The position numbers and the translations under genes are program-made. From Pelomonas baiyunensis (lineage in GTDB: Bacteria; Pseudomonadota; Gammaproteobacteria; Burkholderiales; Burkholderiaceae_C): a DNA stretch of 64,000 nt. The stretch is from positions 248,001 to 312,000 of the forward strand of contig NZ_JBIGIB010000005.1 in NCBI RefSeq assembly GCF_043555935.1, given 5' to 3'. Shown here piece by piece: positions 32,078 through 40,039 of this stretch (positions are counted from its first letter, which is position 1; every line of letters begins with the position of its first letter). A model generated the notes under the pieces. It did not search any database, was not told where the DNA came from, and saw only the letters and a program-made list of their open reading frames with translations.

Positions 32078-32896
32078 GTGAGCGCAGCGCGGCAACACGC
32101 CGTCATCGGCTTCGGGCGCCTGGCCCGCGCGCTGGTGCCGGCACTGCAGGCCACCGGTGCGGTGGTGCGCGTGGGCCGGCGAGCGCCGGCGGCCGGCGAG
32201 TTGACCCCGACGCAGGCCGCGGCCGGGGCCGATTGGGTGTGGCTGACCGTGCCGGACGACCACCTCGCCGCAGTGGCCCAGGCTTTGCCGTGGCAGCCCG
32301 GTCAGTTGGCGCTGCATTGCAGCGGGGCCACGCCGCTGGCGGCCTTGGCGCCGGCGCCGCGCGTGGCCGGTTTTCATCCGTTGCGGTTGCTGGTGGGCGA
32401 TGCCAACCTGAGCGGCGCGCACGTGGGCATCGAGGCGGCACCCGCCGACCGTGAGGCCCTGGTGGCGCTGGCTCAGCAATTGGGTCTGGTGCCGCTGGCG
32501 CTGCCCTGGCCCATGGATGCCGCCGCACGGGCGGCGTACCACGCGGCGGCCAACGTGGCGGCTAGCGGCGTGTTGGCGGTGCTGGCGCAGGCCCAGGCGC
32601 TGTGGACCTCGGCCGGGTTGCCGGCCGATGCGGCCCTGCCCGCCTTGCTGCCGCTGACCCGCGGCGCGCTGGACACGGCGGCTGCGCGTGGCTTGCCCGG
32701 CGCGCTGTCGGGCCCGGTTGCGCGCGGGGATGTGGGCGTGCTCCAGCGGCACCTGGCCGCCGCAGCGGCGGGCCTGCCGGCGGGCGACGCCTTGGTGCGT
32801 GAGCTGGCCTTGCAGCAATTGCGGCTGGCCGAACAGGCGGGCCGGCTGAGTGCGGTACAAGTCACAGCCCTGCGGGATTGCCTGATTCACGCCTGA
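32078..32896 (+). CDS. Rossmann-like/DUF2520 putative oxidoreductase
   Basis: A 272-residue protein with an N-terminal dinucleotide-binding fold (HAVIGFGRLARALVPAL). The central LALHCSGATPLAAL, GFHPLRLLVGD and AAYHAAANVAASGVLAVLAQ match Rossmann-like plus DUF2520 proteins, which look like NADP-dependent oxidoreductases of the ketopantoate-reductase type. No substrate is known. The start is GTG at 32078, nine bases after the methyltransferase stop. Confidence 0.75.
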   Translation: MSAARQHAVIGFGRLARALVPALQATGAVVRVGRRAPAAGELTPTQAAAGADWVWLTVPDDHLAAVAQALPWQPGQLALHCSGATPLAALAPAPRVAGFHPLRLLVGDANLSGAHVGIEAAPADREALVALAQQLGLVPLALPWPMDAAARAAYHAAANVAASGVLAVLAQAQALWTSAGLPADAALPALLPLTRGALDTAAARGLPGALSGPVARGDVGVLQRHLAAAAAGLPAGDALVRELALQQLRLAEQAGRLSAVQVTALRDCLIHA

Positions 32897-33024
32897 CGAC
32901 GTTTGCAGCAGTCCGCGTGATAAAGGCCGCGTTCGGCCGTACTTCGGCCATATGCGGCGCAGGACGCCGCTCCTAAACTGCTCCGGCCCGGCGTTTGGTG
33001 CCGGTTGCTTCGAGGGAGTTCGAG

Positions 33025-33579
33025 ATGTCCGACGCATCCATTCAGGCCATGATCCGCGCCGACGCCGCTCAAATCCTGCACAACGTGGTGGATGAGCTGC
33101 CGGATGCGCGGGAGCGTCTGGGCTATGTGCGCAGCATGACCGAACAGGCCGCCACCAAGGTGCTGAACCTGGTGGAAGCCGCCCAGGAAGACGCCGAGGC
33201 CGTGCGCAAGAAGGGCCGCGAACTGTCGGACGCGCTGAACCGCCTGGCGCTGTCCACCAACATCAGCCAGGACCGGGCCCGTGCGCTGATGAAGCTGTGC
33301 GCGGCCTACGCGGCCGATGCGGCCAGCTTTGCCGCCCGCGAGAAGTCGCTGCACACCGAGATCATGATGTCGCAGGACTTTCAGGATCTTTCGGGCCAGG
33401 TGATCAACAAGGTCAGCAAGATGCTGGAGCGCGCCGAGCCGCCGCTGCGGGACTTGATGAATTCGCTGCCGGCGCCGGTGGAGCCCCTGCAGACCGAGGA
33501 ACTCGGCGGCGTGCAGACGCCGGACAAGGCGCTCAAGCAGGACGACGTGGACGACCTGCTGGCCAGCCTCGGGTTCTGA
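33025..33579 (+). CDS. cheZ: CheY-P phosphatase CheZ
   Basis: A 184-residue CheZ that dephosphorylates CheY-P. The long antiparallel helix pair spans residues about 30-150. The catalytic segment SQDFQDLSGQVINKV holds Asp121 and Gln125, equivalent to Asp143 and Gln147 of E. coli. The C-terminal CheY-binding tail ends DDVDDLLASLGF. A ribosome site GAGGGAG precedes the ATG at 33025. It is not accompanied by cheY or flagellar genes, unlike most cheZ loci, although two chemoreceptor genes lie elsewhere in the window. Confidence 0.92.
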   Translation: MSDASIQAMIRADAAQILHNVVDELPDARERLGYVRSMTEQAATKVLNLVEAAQEDAEAVRKKGRELSDALNRLALSTNISQDRARALMKLCAAYAADAASFAAREKSLHTEIMMSQDFQDLSGQVINKVSKMLERAEPPLRDLMNSLPAPVEPLQTEELGGVQTPDKALKQDDVDDLLASLGF

Positions 33580-33583
33580 CCCC

Positions 33584-33603
33584 GGCGGCGCGCCCGCGCC
33601 GCC
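33584..33603. terminator. GC hairpin between convergent cheZ and mtfA
   Basis: An eight-base-pair perfect stem GGCGGCGC/GCGCCGCC with a four-base loop lies between the stops of two convergent genes. There is no T-run on either side, so it is only a plausible weak or Rho-assisted bidirectional terminator. Confidence 0.4.
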
Positions 33604-33609
33604 CCAGCT

Positions 33610-34431
33610 TCACACCCAGGCCGCCGGGTCCAGGCGGTAGTAGCGGCGCAGCTCGGCGTACACGTCGGCATGCGCCGCTTGCAATTCGGCCGGCCGCTCG
33701 AAGAACAGCTCGCTGACCACGGCGAAGAACTCCGCCGGGTCGGTGGCGGCGTAGGGGTCGATCAAGCCCGGTTCACCCTGCGCGAGCCGCCACTGCAAGG
33801 CATCGAAGGCGGCCTGCATGACGGTGGACCAGCGCCGGTAGTCTTCCGCCGTGGCCAGCGCGGGCGCCCCGTTGGCCGGGCCGCCGGCTTGATCCAGCTG
33901 GTGCGCGAATTCGTGAATCACGACGTTGTGGCCGTCGCCCGGGGTGCTGGCGCCGCGTTGCACTTCGTCCCACGCCAGCAGCACCTGGCCCTGGCTCCAG
34001 CTTTCACCCGCCAGCGCGCGGCGTTGCTCGGACTGCACGCCCCCGGCGGCCGTGACCGGGCGGTCGACGACGAACGCGCTGGGGTACACGAGCACCTGGC
34101 GCAGCTCCGGGTACACGCCGCGCGCGGCGCCCAGCAGCGGCAGGCAGGCCAGGGCCGCGATGGTGACGCGCACCTCATCCGTCACCCGAAAACCGCGGCA
34201 TCCGAGGATGGGTTTCTCGGCCAGAAACACCTGCATCAAGGCCTTGAGGCGCAGCTGCTGGCGCGCCGGCAACCGAGCCACCAGCGGCACGTTGCGCCGC
34301 AACAGCCGACGCCACGGCGCCGGGAAGGGGCGGGCGGCGATGCGTGCTCGGCGCAGGCGCACCCAGCGCGGCCACAACGCAATGGCCGCCGCCATCAACA
34401 CCACCGCCACAAAGCTGATCCAGAAAGGCAT
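33610..34431 (-). CDS. mtfA: Zinc-dependent peptidase of the MtfA family
   Basis: A 273-residue protein with an N-terminal hydrophobic segment (ISFVAVVLMAAAIALW) and the MtfA peptidase domain. The zinc motif HEFAHQLD is at 173-180, and the downstream EFFAVVSELFFERP carries the third ligand. In E. coli MtfA binds the repressor Mlc and has aminopeptidase activity. Unlike E. coli MtfA, this one begins with a membrane helix, as in other betaproteobacterial homologues. The ATG at 34431 is 67 bp from the divergent MFS gene. Confidence 0.88.
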   Translation of the reverse strand: MPFWISFVAVVLMAAAIALWPRWVRLRRARIAARPFPAPWRRLLRRNVPLVARLPARQQLRLKALMQVFLAEKPILGCRGFRVTDEVRVTIAALACLPLLGAARGVYPELRQVLVYPSAFVVDRPVTAAGGVQSEQRRALAGESWSQGQVLLAWDEVQRGASTPGDGHNVVIHEFAHQLDQAGGPANGAPALATAEDYRRWSTVMQAAFDALQWRLAQGEPGLIDPYAATDPAEFFAVVSELFFERPAELQAAHADVYAELRRYYRLDPAAWV

Positions 34432-34498
34432 GCGGGGCAACTGGGTGCGCCCCCGCGGTTTGCAAGGTCCGGGGAACCCGCAGCTGTTACAACGTGGC

Positions 34499-35665
34499 AT
34501 GCCCAAGAACTCTGCGCCCGCACTGCAAGCCTGGCAGGTGTTGTGCGGGGGCGTGTGTGCGCTGGTGATCACGGTCGGGCTGGCGCGCTTTGCGTTCACG
34601 CCGCTGTTGCCCGTCATGCATGTGCAGGCCGGCTTGGGCTTGGCGGACGGCGGCTTGCTGGCCGCCATCAACTACGCCGGCTACATGAGTGGCGCGCTGC
34701 TGGCCGCCTGGGTGGAGCATCCGCGCTGGCGGCACCGGCTGTACAGCTGGGGGCTGCCGCTGGCGCTGGTCATCACGGCATGGATGGGCTGGACCACCTC
34801 GTTCGCCGCCTGGGCCGTGTCGCGCTACGTGGGCGGGCTGTGCGGGGCTGCGGGCATGTTGCTGGGGTCGGGCCTGGTGCAGGGGTGGCTGATGCGCTCG
34901 GGCCGGCGGCCGGAGCTGGGTCTGTATTTCACGGGGCTGGGGCTGGGCATCGTCGTGTCGGCGCTGGGGGCCATGGGCATGGCGGCGTCGGGCCTGGACT
35001 GGGCGGGGCAGTGGCAGGGCTTTGCGCTGCTGGGCCTGCTGTTCCTGGTGCCGGCCTGGCGGTGGCGGCCACCGGAGCCGCCCGCGGTGGCGCCGGCATT
35101 GGCCGGCGTGCTGCCTTCACGGCGCTGGATGGCAGGCATGGTGGCGGCCTACTTTTGCGCGGGCTGGGGCTTTGTCATCAATGCCACGTTCACGGCCGCC
35201 ATCGTGGAGAAGCAACCGGCGCTGGCGGGGCGCGGCCCGTGGGCTTGGCTGCTGGTGGGGTTGGCGGCCACGCCAGCGGTTTTCTTGTGGGATCGCGTGG
35301 CCCGGCGGTTGGGCGACGTGCGGGCGCTGCAGCTCGCGTTTGGCCTGCAGATCGTGGGGGTGCTGATGCCGGCGCTGGCCACGGGCCTCGCGGCGGCACT
35401 GACCGGCGCGCTGCTGTACGGCGCCACGTTCATCGGCATCGTCAGCCTGACGCTGGCCCTGGTGGGGCGCCGGTCACCGGCCAACCCCGGCAAGGCCATG
35501 GCACGCCTGACCCTGGGCTACGGCGCGGCGCAAGTGACGGCGCCCGCGTTGACCGGGCGCATGGTGGAAGCCAGTGGCAGCTTCGAGGTGTCGCTGTGGC
35601 TGACGGCCGCGGTGCTGGCCACCGGCATCGGGGTGTTGGTGGTGGTGCAGCGGGAGGGTCGCTGA
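34499..35665 (+). CDS. YbfB/YjiJ family MFS transporter
   Basis: A 388-residue major facilitator with about twelve membrane segments. The GLARFAFTPLLPVM and INYAGYMSGAL segments near the N-terminus are typical of the YbfB/YjiJ group. The inter-half loop (WRPPEPPAVAPALAG) lies near residue 195. Substrate unknown. It is divergent from mtfA and stands as a single gene. Confidence 0.85.
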   Translation: MPKNSAPALQAWQVLCGGVCALVITVGLARFAFTPLLPVMHVQAGLGLADGGLLAAINYAGYMSGALLAAWVEHPRWRHRLYSWGLPLALVITAWMGWTTSFAAWAVSRYVGGLCGAAGMLLGSGLVQGWLMRSGRRPELGLYFTGLGLGIVVSALGAMGMAASGLDWAGQWQGFALLGLLFLVPAWRWRPPEPPAVAPALAGVLPSRRWMAGMVAAYFCAGWGFVINATFTAAIVEKQPALAGRGPWAWLLVGLAATPAVFLWDRVARRLGDVRALQLAFGLQIVGVLMPALATGLAAALTGALLYGATFIGIVSLTLALVGRRSPANPGKAMARLTLGYGAAQVTAPALTGRMVEASGSFEVSLWLTAAVLATGIGVLVVVQREGR

Positions 35666-35687
35666 GGCGCCCGCCCGTGCGCGGGCG

Positions 35688-35933
35688 TCACTTGCCCGTG
35701 GTCAGGCCTTGAAAGGTGCGGCGCGACTCTTCGGCCTGCTGCACGCCCGCCTGGTCGGCGCGGCGTTGCTCGGCGGTGCGGCAGCGGGTCTTGGGCAGGC
35801 TGGTGCCCGTGGTCGATTCGCGCTCGCAAATCGTGTCCTTGTCCAGCGGGGCGAGAGCAACTTCCTGACGATCGGGTGCGGCTGCGCAGGCAGCCAGTGT
35901 CAGGGGCAGCAGAGACAGAAGCAGTCGTTTCAT
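35688..35933 (-). CDS. Small lipoprotein, unknown function
   Basis: An 81-residue predicted lipoprotein with signal MKRLLLSLLPLTLAACAAAP and lipobox LAAC (Cys16). The mature part contains two further cysteines (CERE and TRCRT) that could form a disulfide, plus a charged C-terminal helix. No family is recognised. It is convergent with the MFS gene and divergent from the tandem lipoprotein pair. The ATG at 35933 fits the signal peptide. Confidence 0.65.
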   Translation of the reverse strand: MKRLLLSLLPLTLAACAAAPDRQEVALAPLDKDTICERESTTGTSLPKTRCRTAEQRRADQAGVQQAEESRRTFQGLTTGK

Positions 35934-36152
35934 GGGACGTAGGCCGGGTGGGCCGGTGAGTCGGAGGCGCGCAGGATAGCGCCGCCCTGACGCTTCAACC
36001 GCATGCCGTCCGGCACCCGTCGTAAACCCTGGGGGTGTGGTGAGCTCATGCAGGGGCGGGGTGAACGTAACACTGCGTGACGCTGTCATCGAGTGGATGC
36101 CCCGGCGAGTTAAAGGCGGGCGGCTGCCGCAGGCGCAGCCGGGAGTTGCTGG

Positions 36153-36335
36153 ATGAAACGACTGGCTTTGGCCTTGGCCCTGCTGGGCTCGACGGCCCTG
36201 TTGACGGGGTGCATCATCGTGCCACACCGGCACGGTGGGTATCGAGATGGCTACGCGCACGGCTACGCGCAAGGCACGCATGCGCAACCGGGGGGCACCT
36301 ACGGGAACTCCGGCGGCTGGGGGCCGCGGCGATGA
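36153..36335 (+). CDS. Very small lipoprotein, first of a tandem pair
   Basis: A 60-residue lipoprotein: MKRLALALALLGSTALLTGC gives lipobox LTGC (Cys20). Then comes IIVPHRHGGYRDGYAHGYAQ, a Gly/Tyr/His-rich tail. GGGAG lies nine bases before the ATG. Its stop overlaps the next ATG (ATGA). The signal peptide and the VPHRHGGY segment closely resemble those of the next protein, suggesting local duplication. Function unknown; the His-rich mature part could bind metal. Confidence 0.6.
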   Translation: MKRLALALALLGSTALLTGCIIVPHRHGGYRDGYAHGYAQGTHAQPGGTYGNSGGWGPRR

Positions 36336-36658
36336 AGCGCCTGGCGATGTGCGTGGCGGTGGCGGCCTGCCTGTCGGGATGTGTCGTGGTGCCGGCGCAT
36401 CGCCATGCCGGGTACGGCGCGCCGCCGGGCGTGATCGTCGATGCCCCACCGCCGCCAGCCTACGTCGAGCCCGTGCCGGTGATGCCCTACGCCGGCGCGG
36501 TGTGGGTGCCGGGGTACTGGGGATGGGCGGGCGGTCGGCACCAGTGGGTGCCAGGGTATTACGAGCGCCCGCGTCCGGGCTACCGTTATGAGCCCCACCG
36601 CTGGGAGAACGCTGGCGGCCGCTGGCACCTGCGCATCGGCGGCTGGGTGCGGTTGTGA
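36332..36658 (+). CDS. YXWQPGXW-repeat lipoprotein, second of a tandem pair
   Basis: A 108-residue lipoprotein with lipobox LSGC (Cys17) after MKRLAMCVAVAAC. The mature region has VWVPGYWGWAGGRHQWVPG and RYEPHRWENAGGRWHLRIGGW, matching YXWQPGXW-type repeats rich in Trp, Tyr and Gly. Such proteins are small envelope lipoproteins of unknown function. Its N-terminal 30 residues mirror the preceding gene. Confidence 0.75.
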   Translation: MKRLAMCVAVAACLSGCVVVPAHRHAGYGAPPGVIVDAPPPPAYVEPVPVMPYAGAVWVPGYWGWAGGRHQWVPGYYERPRPGYRYEPHRWENAGGRWHLRIGGWVRL

Positions 36659-36694
36659 TGCCGCGCGCGGGCCGGTGATCGGCCCGCCGCATCG

Positions 36695-38095
36695 CTAGAG
36701 GCCGACGGCGGCCTCCAGCGTGGCCACTTCCTCTTCCACGTACGCGGCCAGGCGGCCGAGGTTGGGCAGGGCGTCGGTCGCAATCAAGCCGAAGTACAGC
36801 GTGCCGGCGTAGCTGAACAGCGTGATGTTCAGCAGGTGCGTGGCCGGGAGGGTGGACACCGGGTGCATTTCCACGCACCGCGCACCCTGTAGGTACAGCG
36901 GCTCGGCCGGCCCGGGCACGTTGGACACCAGCGTGTTGCCCATCGGGGTCACCACATCTGCCAGTTGCAGCATGCCGGCAATCTGCCCCAGCAGGCCGGT
37001 GAGGATGGTGTAAGTTTCCACGGCCTCCGGCGCGACGGCGTCGATCATCGTGCGCACATTGCGCAGCGAGTAACCCACGTTGCGCAGGCGCACGTAGGCG
37101 TCGTCGGTGGGGGGCGAGAGGTCCACCAGGATGATGCCGATCTTGTTGCCCGCGGCCTTTTCGCCCTCGCGTCGCAGGTTCACCGGCATCTGGATGGTGA
37201 TGGGCCGGTCCAGCGTGATGCCCTCGTCGGCGAGGTAGCGGTGCATGGCGCCGTCCAGGCAGGTCAGGGCCACATGGTTGAGCGTGGCGCGCGCCACTTT
37301 GCGGATTGTGTCGATCCGGCCCATGGGCACCGCGGCCGTGGCGAACTGCCGGCCGGCCGTGGCGTTGCCCGTGAACGGCGTGCCGCCGCTGGCCTTGAAG
37401 GGCAGGGCGATGGCGTTCTTGGTCAGGTTCACCGCCTCCAGTGCCAGCATGGCCGTGAGCCGGCCAATGCCAATCGCGCGCTTGCTGTTGGCCGTCAGCT
37501 GCTTCCACACCGTGCCCGCCATGGCCTGATCCAGGCGTTTTTTCTCGCGCTGGCGGGCGCTGCGGCGGCTGTGGTCCAGCGTCCAGACCGGGGTGAGGGT
37601 GTCGTCCTCCGGGTCGGTGCGCAGCGATTCCACACCCCAGCGGGTCATGGTGATGCCGTCGGCCACCGCGTGGTGCATCTTGTAATAGATGGCGAACTGG
37701 CGGTCCCACAGGCCCGCAATCACGTGCACCTCCCACAGCGGGCGGCTGCGGTCCAGCACCGGCTCGTGCAGACGGGACGTCAGCGCGTACAGGGCGTCCC
37801 GGTCATTGGCGCCGGCCTTGAGCTGGTGAAAGAACAGGTGCTGCGACAGGTCCACTGCATCGGCCGTGCGCCAACTCGGCATCAGCGTGGGCGAGATGAA
37901 CTGGATGACCTGGTTGAACGGCGGCTGCACGTCCGTGTGTTCCAGAAAGCGCGCGAACAGCTGCTTGGCAAAGGTGGTGGCGCTGCCCTTGTGCCCTTGG
38001 GGCAACTGATGCAGGTGCAGGCCGGCCACATGCTTGGGGCTGGCCTCACTCTCGGCAATGAAGAACGCGAGATCGAGCAGGGACAGGCGGCTCAT
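36695..38095 (-). CDS. Wax ester synthase/diacylglycerol acyltransferase (WS/DGAT) family
   Basis: A 466-residue acyltransferase with the catalytic motif HHAVADG (His141, His142, Asp146, Gly147) and the family segments PLWEVHVI, NLRREGEKAAGN and NTLVSNVPGP. WS/DGAT enzymes join acyl-CoA to fatty alcohols or diacylglycerol, making storage wax esters or triacylglycerol. It is a single gene, convergent with the tandem lipoproteins. Whether the organism stores neutral lipid cannot be seen here. Confidence 0.92.
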   Translation of the reverse strand: MSRLSLLDLAFFIAESEASPKHVAGLHLHQLPQGHKGSATTFAKQLFARFLEHTDVQPPFNQVIQFISPTLMPSWRTADAVDLSQHLFFHQLKAGANDRDALYALTSRLHEPVLDRSRPLWEVHVIAGLWDRQFAIYYKMHHAVADGITMTRWGVESLRTDPEDDTLTPVWTLDHSRRSARQREKKRLDQAMAGTVWKQLTANSKRAIGIGRLTAMLALEAVNLTKNAIALPFKASGGTPFTGNATAGRQFATAAVPMGRIDTIRKVARATLNHVALTCLDGAMHRYLADEGITLDRPITIQMPVNLRREGEKAAGNKIGIILVDLSPPTDDAYVRLRNVGYSLRNVRTMIDAVAPEAVETYTILTGLLGQIAGMLQLADVVTPMGNTLVSNVPGPAEPLYLQGARCVEMHPVSTLPATHLLNITLFSYAGTLYFGLIATDALPNLGRLAAYVEEEVATLEAAVGL

Positions 38096-38160
38096 GGCAA
38101 GGGGCAGAGTCGAGACAGCCCCAGCATAGGCGGCCGCCCGGGCCGGTCAAGGGTGGGCAA

Positions 38161-39114
38161 TCACGCGTCGCCGCTGCTCGCCGCGCGTCGACCGCTGCGC
38201 TTTTCCTTCTCGGCCGCGCGGGCCGCTTCGGCAGCCGCCGCCTTGCGGGCCTCCGCCTCGGCCGCTTCGCGGTGCCAGGCCGTCAATTCCTCGGGCGTTT
38301 CCAGCGTGATGCGCCCCAGCAGGGCCTGCCGGAAATCCATCAGCAGCGCTTCGGCGGCCTTGTGCATCTGCACCGCGCCACCACGGATCTTGGCGCCCCG
38401 CTTCACGCCAATGGCCTCCAGCACGGCGTCGTCCGCCCCCAGTTCGGCCAGGCCGTAGCGCTGCTGCAACGCTTGCGGGTAGCGGCGCTTGAGCACCGCG
38501 ATCAGCTCCAGCGCCACTTCTTCTTCATCGAACGCATTGCGCCCGATGGCGCCGCTGGCGGCGAGGTGATAGCCGCTTTGTTCGATGGCGATGCGGGGCC
38601 ACAGCATGCCGGGTGTGTCGAACAGGTAGAAGCCGTTTTCCAGCACGATCTTCTGTTCGGTCTTGGTGATGCCGGGCTCGTCGCCCGTCTTGGCGGCACG
38701 TTTGCCCACCAGCGTGTTGATCAGCGTGCTCTTGCCCACGTTGGGAATGCCGCAGATCAGCACGCGCAGCGGCTTGTGCATGTCCCCCCGCAGCGGCGCC
38801 AGCTCGCGGCAGGCCTTGATGAGCGCGCGGGCCGGCGATTTGTCGCCGGCGTCCAGTGCGATGGCTCGCGTGTGGGGCTGCGAGTTGTAGTGCTGAAGCC
38901 ACAGTTCCGTGGTCGCGGGGTCGGCCAGATCCTGCTTGTTCAGCACCTTGAGCGAGGGCCGGCCGGTGGTGAGCGCCGCCAGCAACGGGTTGCTGCTGGA
39001 GCCCGGCAGCCGGGCGTCGAGCAGTTCGATGACCACATCCAAGCCCGCCTTGACGCGATCCTTGATCGCCTGGCGGGTGGAGTTCATGTGGCCGGGGAAC
39101 CAGTTGATGGGCAT
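38161..39114 (-). CDS. ylqF: Ribosome biogenesis GTPase YlqF/RbgA
   Basis: A 317-residue circularly permuted GTPase for large-subunit maturation. The order is G4 (LNKQDLAD), G5, then G1 (GIPNVGKSTLIN), G2 and G3 (DTPGML), as in the YlqF/YawG group. The N-terminal MPINWFPGHM segment is typical and fixes the start at 39114. The C-terminal tail is Ala/Glu/Arg-rich and probably disordered. Confidence 0.93.
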   Translation of the reverse strand: MPINWFPGHMNSTRQAIKDRVKAGLDVVIELLDARLPGSSSNPLLAALTTGRPSLKVLNKQDLADPATTELWLQHYNSQPHTRAIALDAGDKSPARALIKACRELAPLRGDMHKPLRVLICGIPNVGKSTLINTLVGKRAAKTGDEPGITKTEQKIVLENGFYLFDTPGMLWPRIAIEQSGYHLAASGAIGRNAFDEEEVALELIAVLKRRYPQALQQRYGLAELGADDAVLEAIGVKRGAKIRGGAVQMHKAAEALLMDFRQALLGRITLETPEELTAWHREAAEAEARKAAAAEAARAAEKEKRSGRRAASSGDA

Positions 39115-39221
39115 GCGTGTGACAAATTGGGGGCTTGCGGGCGGGCGATTGTCAGGCTTACATCCCGTTTCTGCCGCCTCCGTGGTTGGCAGCAATATGC
39201 AGGGGAGCAGTCGAGGTGATT

Positions 39222-39629
39222 ATGAGATTCGAAGGCGTACTGACCGCTTGGGACCCCGGCGCCGGGTATGGCGCCATTCAACCCGCCGGTGGCGGCGAGA
39301 AAGTCGTGGTGGGCTTGGCCGCATTTCCGACCGATGGCGAAGGCCCACGGCCGGACGAGTGGCTGAGCTTTGAAATTGTGACGGGCCGTGACGGCCGCAA
39401 GCACGCGGTGAACTTGAAGCGCGTGGTGCGGAACCGCCCCACGGCCGCCCTGCGTGAGGCCGTGGGCGCCGGCAGCGCACATGTGCGGGCCCGCAAAGCC
39501 CAGCGGCGTCGCCGCAGCATGCTGCTGGCGGGGGGCGTGGTGGCAACCTTGATGCTGGTCAGCTGGGGGGCGTTGCGGTGGCAGTCTCACCACCCGTCCA
39601 CCGAGGTGGCCACCATGGCGCACCGCTGA
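39222..39629 (+). CDS. Cold-shock-domain protein with C-terminal membrane anchor
   Basis: A 135-residue protein. Residues 1-68 form a cold-shock domain: FEGVLTAWDPGAGYGAIQP contains the RNP1-like GYGAI, followed by VVVGLAAFP and LSFEIVTGRDGRKHAVNLK. A basic linker (RARKAQRRRR) follows, then one transmembrane segment (MLLAGGVVATLMLVSWGAL) near residues 98-117 and a short tail. Many relatives have CSD plus DUF1294; here that domain is absent. A GAGGTGA ribosome site precedes the ATG. It may tether RNA or DNA at the membrane; this is inference. Confidence 0.78.
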   Translation: MRFEGVLTAWDPGAGYGAIQPAGGGEKVVVGLAAFPTDGEGPRPDEWLSFEIVTGRDGRKHAVNLKRVVRNRPTAALREAVGAGSAHVRARKAQRRRRSMLLAGGVVATLMLVSWGALRWQSHHPSTEVATMAHR

Positions 39630-39646
39630 TCGGCGACACGCGCAGC

Positions 39647-39677
39647 AAAAAGCCGGCCCAGGGGCCGGCTTTTTTTC
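39647..39677. terminator. Bidirectional intrinsic terminator
   Basis: AAAAAGCCGGCCC and GGGCCGGCTTTTTTT form a strong stem with a short loop between two convergent genes. A-rich and T-rich flanks give a U-tract in both directions. Confidence 0.9.
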
Positions 39678-39690
39678 ATGGGTGCGGGGT

Positions 39691-40008
39691 TCAGTCTTCG
39701 TTCTTGAACACCAGCTTCACTTCGTGGGTGGTCTTTTCACCCGGTTCGAACTTCCACTCCATCAGCGCGGCCTTCACGGCGCGGTCGAACACGCGCTTGG
39801 GTTCGGCTTCCACGATTTCCACATCGCTGACTTTGCCGTCCGCATCGATCATCAGCTTGGCCTTCACCACGCCGGTGCTGATGCCCTTCTTGGTGGCTTC
39901 GGCCGGGAATTCAGGCGGCACCTTCTTGATGATCTTGGGCGAGGCATGAGCAGCCAGAGCCAGCATCAAGGTGGCGACGAGAACGGAGGCTGAGCGCAGG
40001 AATGACAT
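39691..40008 (-). CDS. Periplasmic TonB C-terminal-domain-like protein
   Basis: A 105-residue exported protein. The signal peptide (LVATLMLALAAHAS) is followed by IIKKVPPEFPAEATKKGISTGVVKAKLMIDADGKVSDVEIVEAEP, split by the usual beta-alpha-beta order of a TonB C-terminal domain. It has no membrane anchor beyond the signal and no Pro-rich spacer, so it is probably not a full energy transducer. It lies 31 bp after the end of the chemoreceptor gene. Confidence 0.78.
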   Translation of the reverse strand: MSFLRSASVLVATLMLALAAHASPKIIKKVPPEFPAEATKKGISTGVVKAKLMIDADGKVSDVEIVEAEPKRVFDRAVKAALMEWKFEPGEKTTHEVKLVFKNED

Positions 40009-40039
40009 GGTGACCCTCTTGATGTGTTGGGGTTGAATT

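Noticed and set aside
38161..39114. YlqF motif order as a novel circular permutation
   Set aside because: G4-G5-G1-G2-G3 order is a well-known property of this GTPase family.
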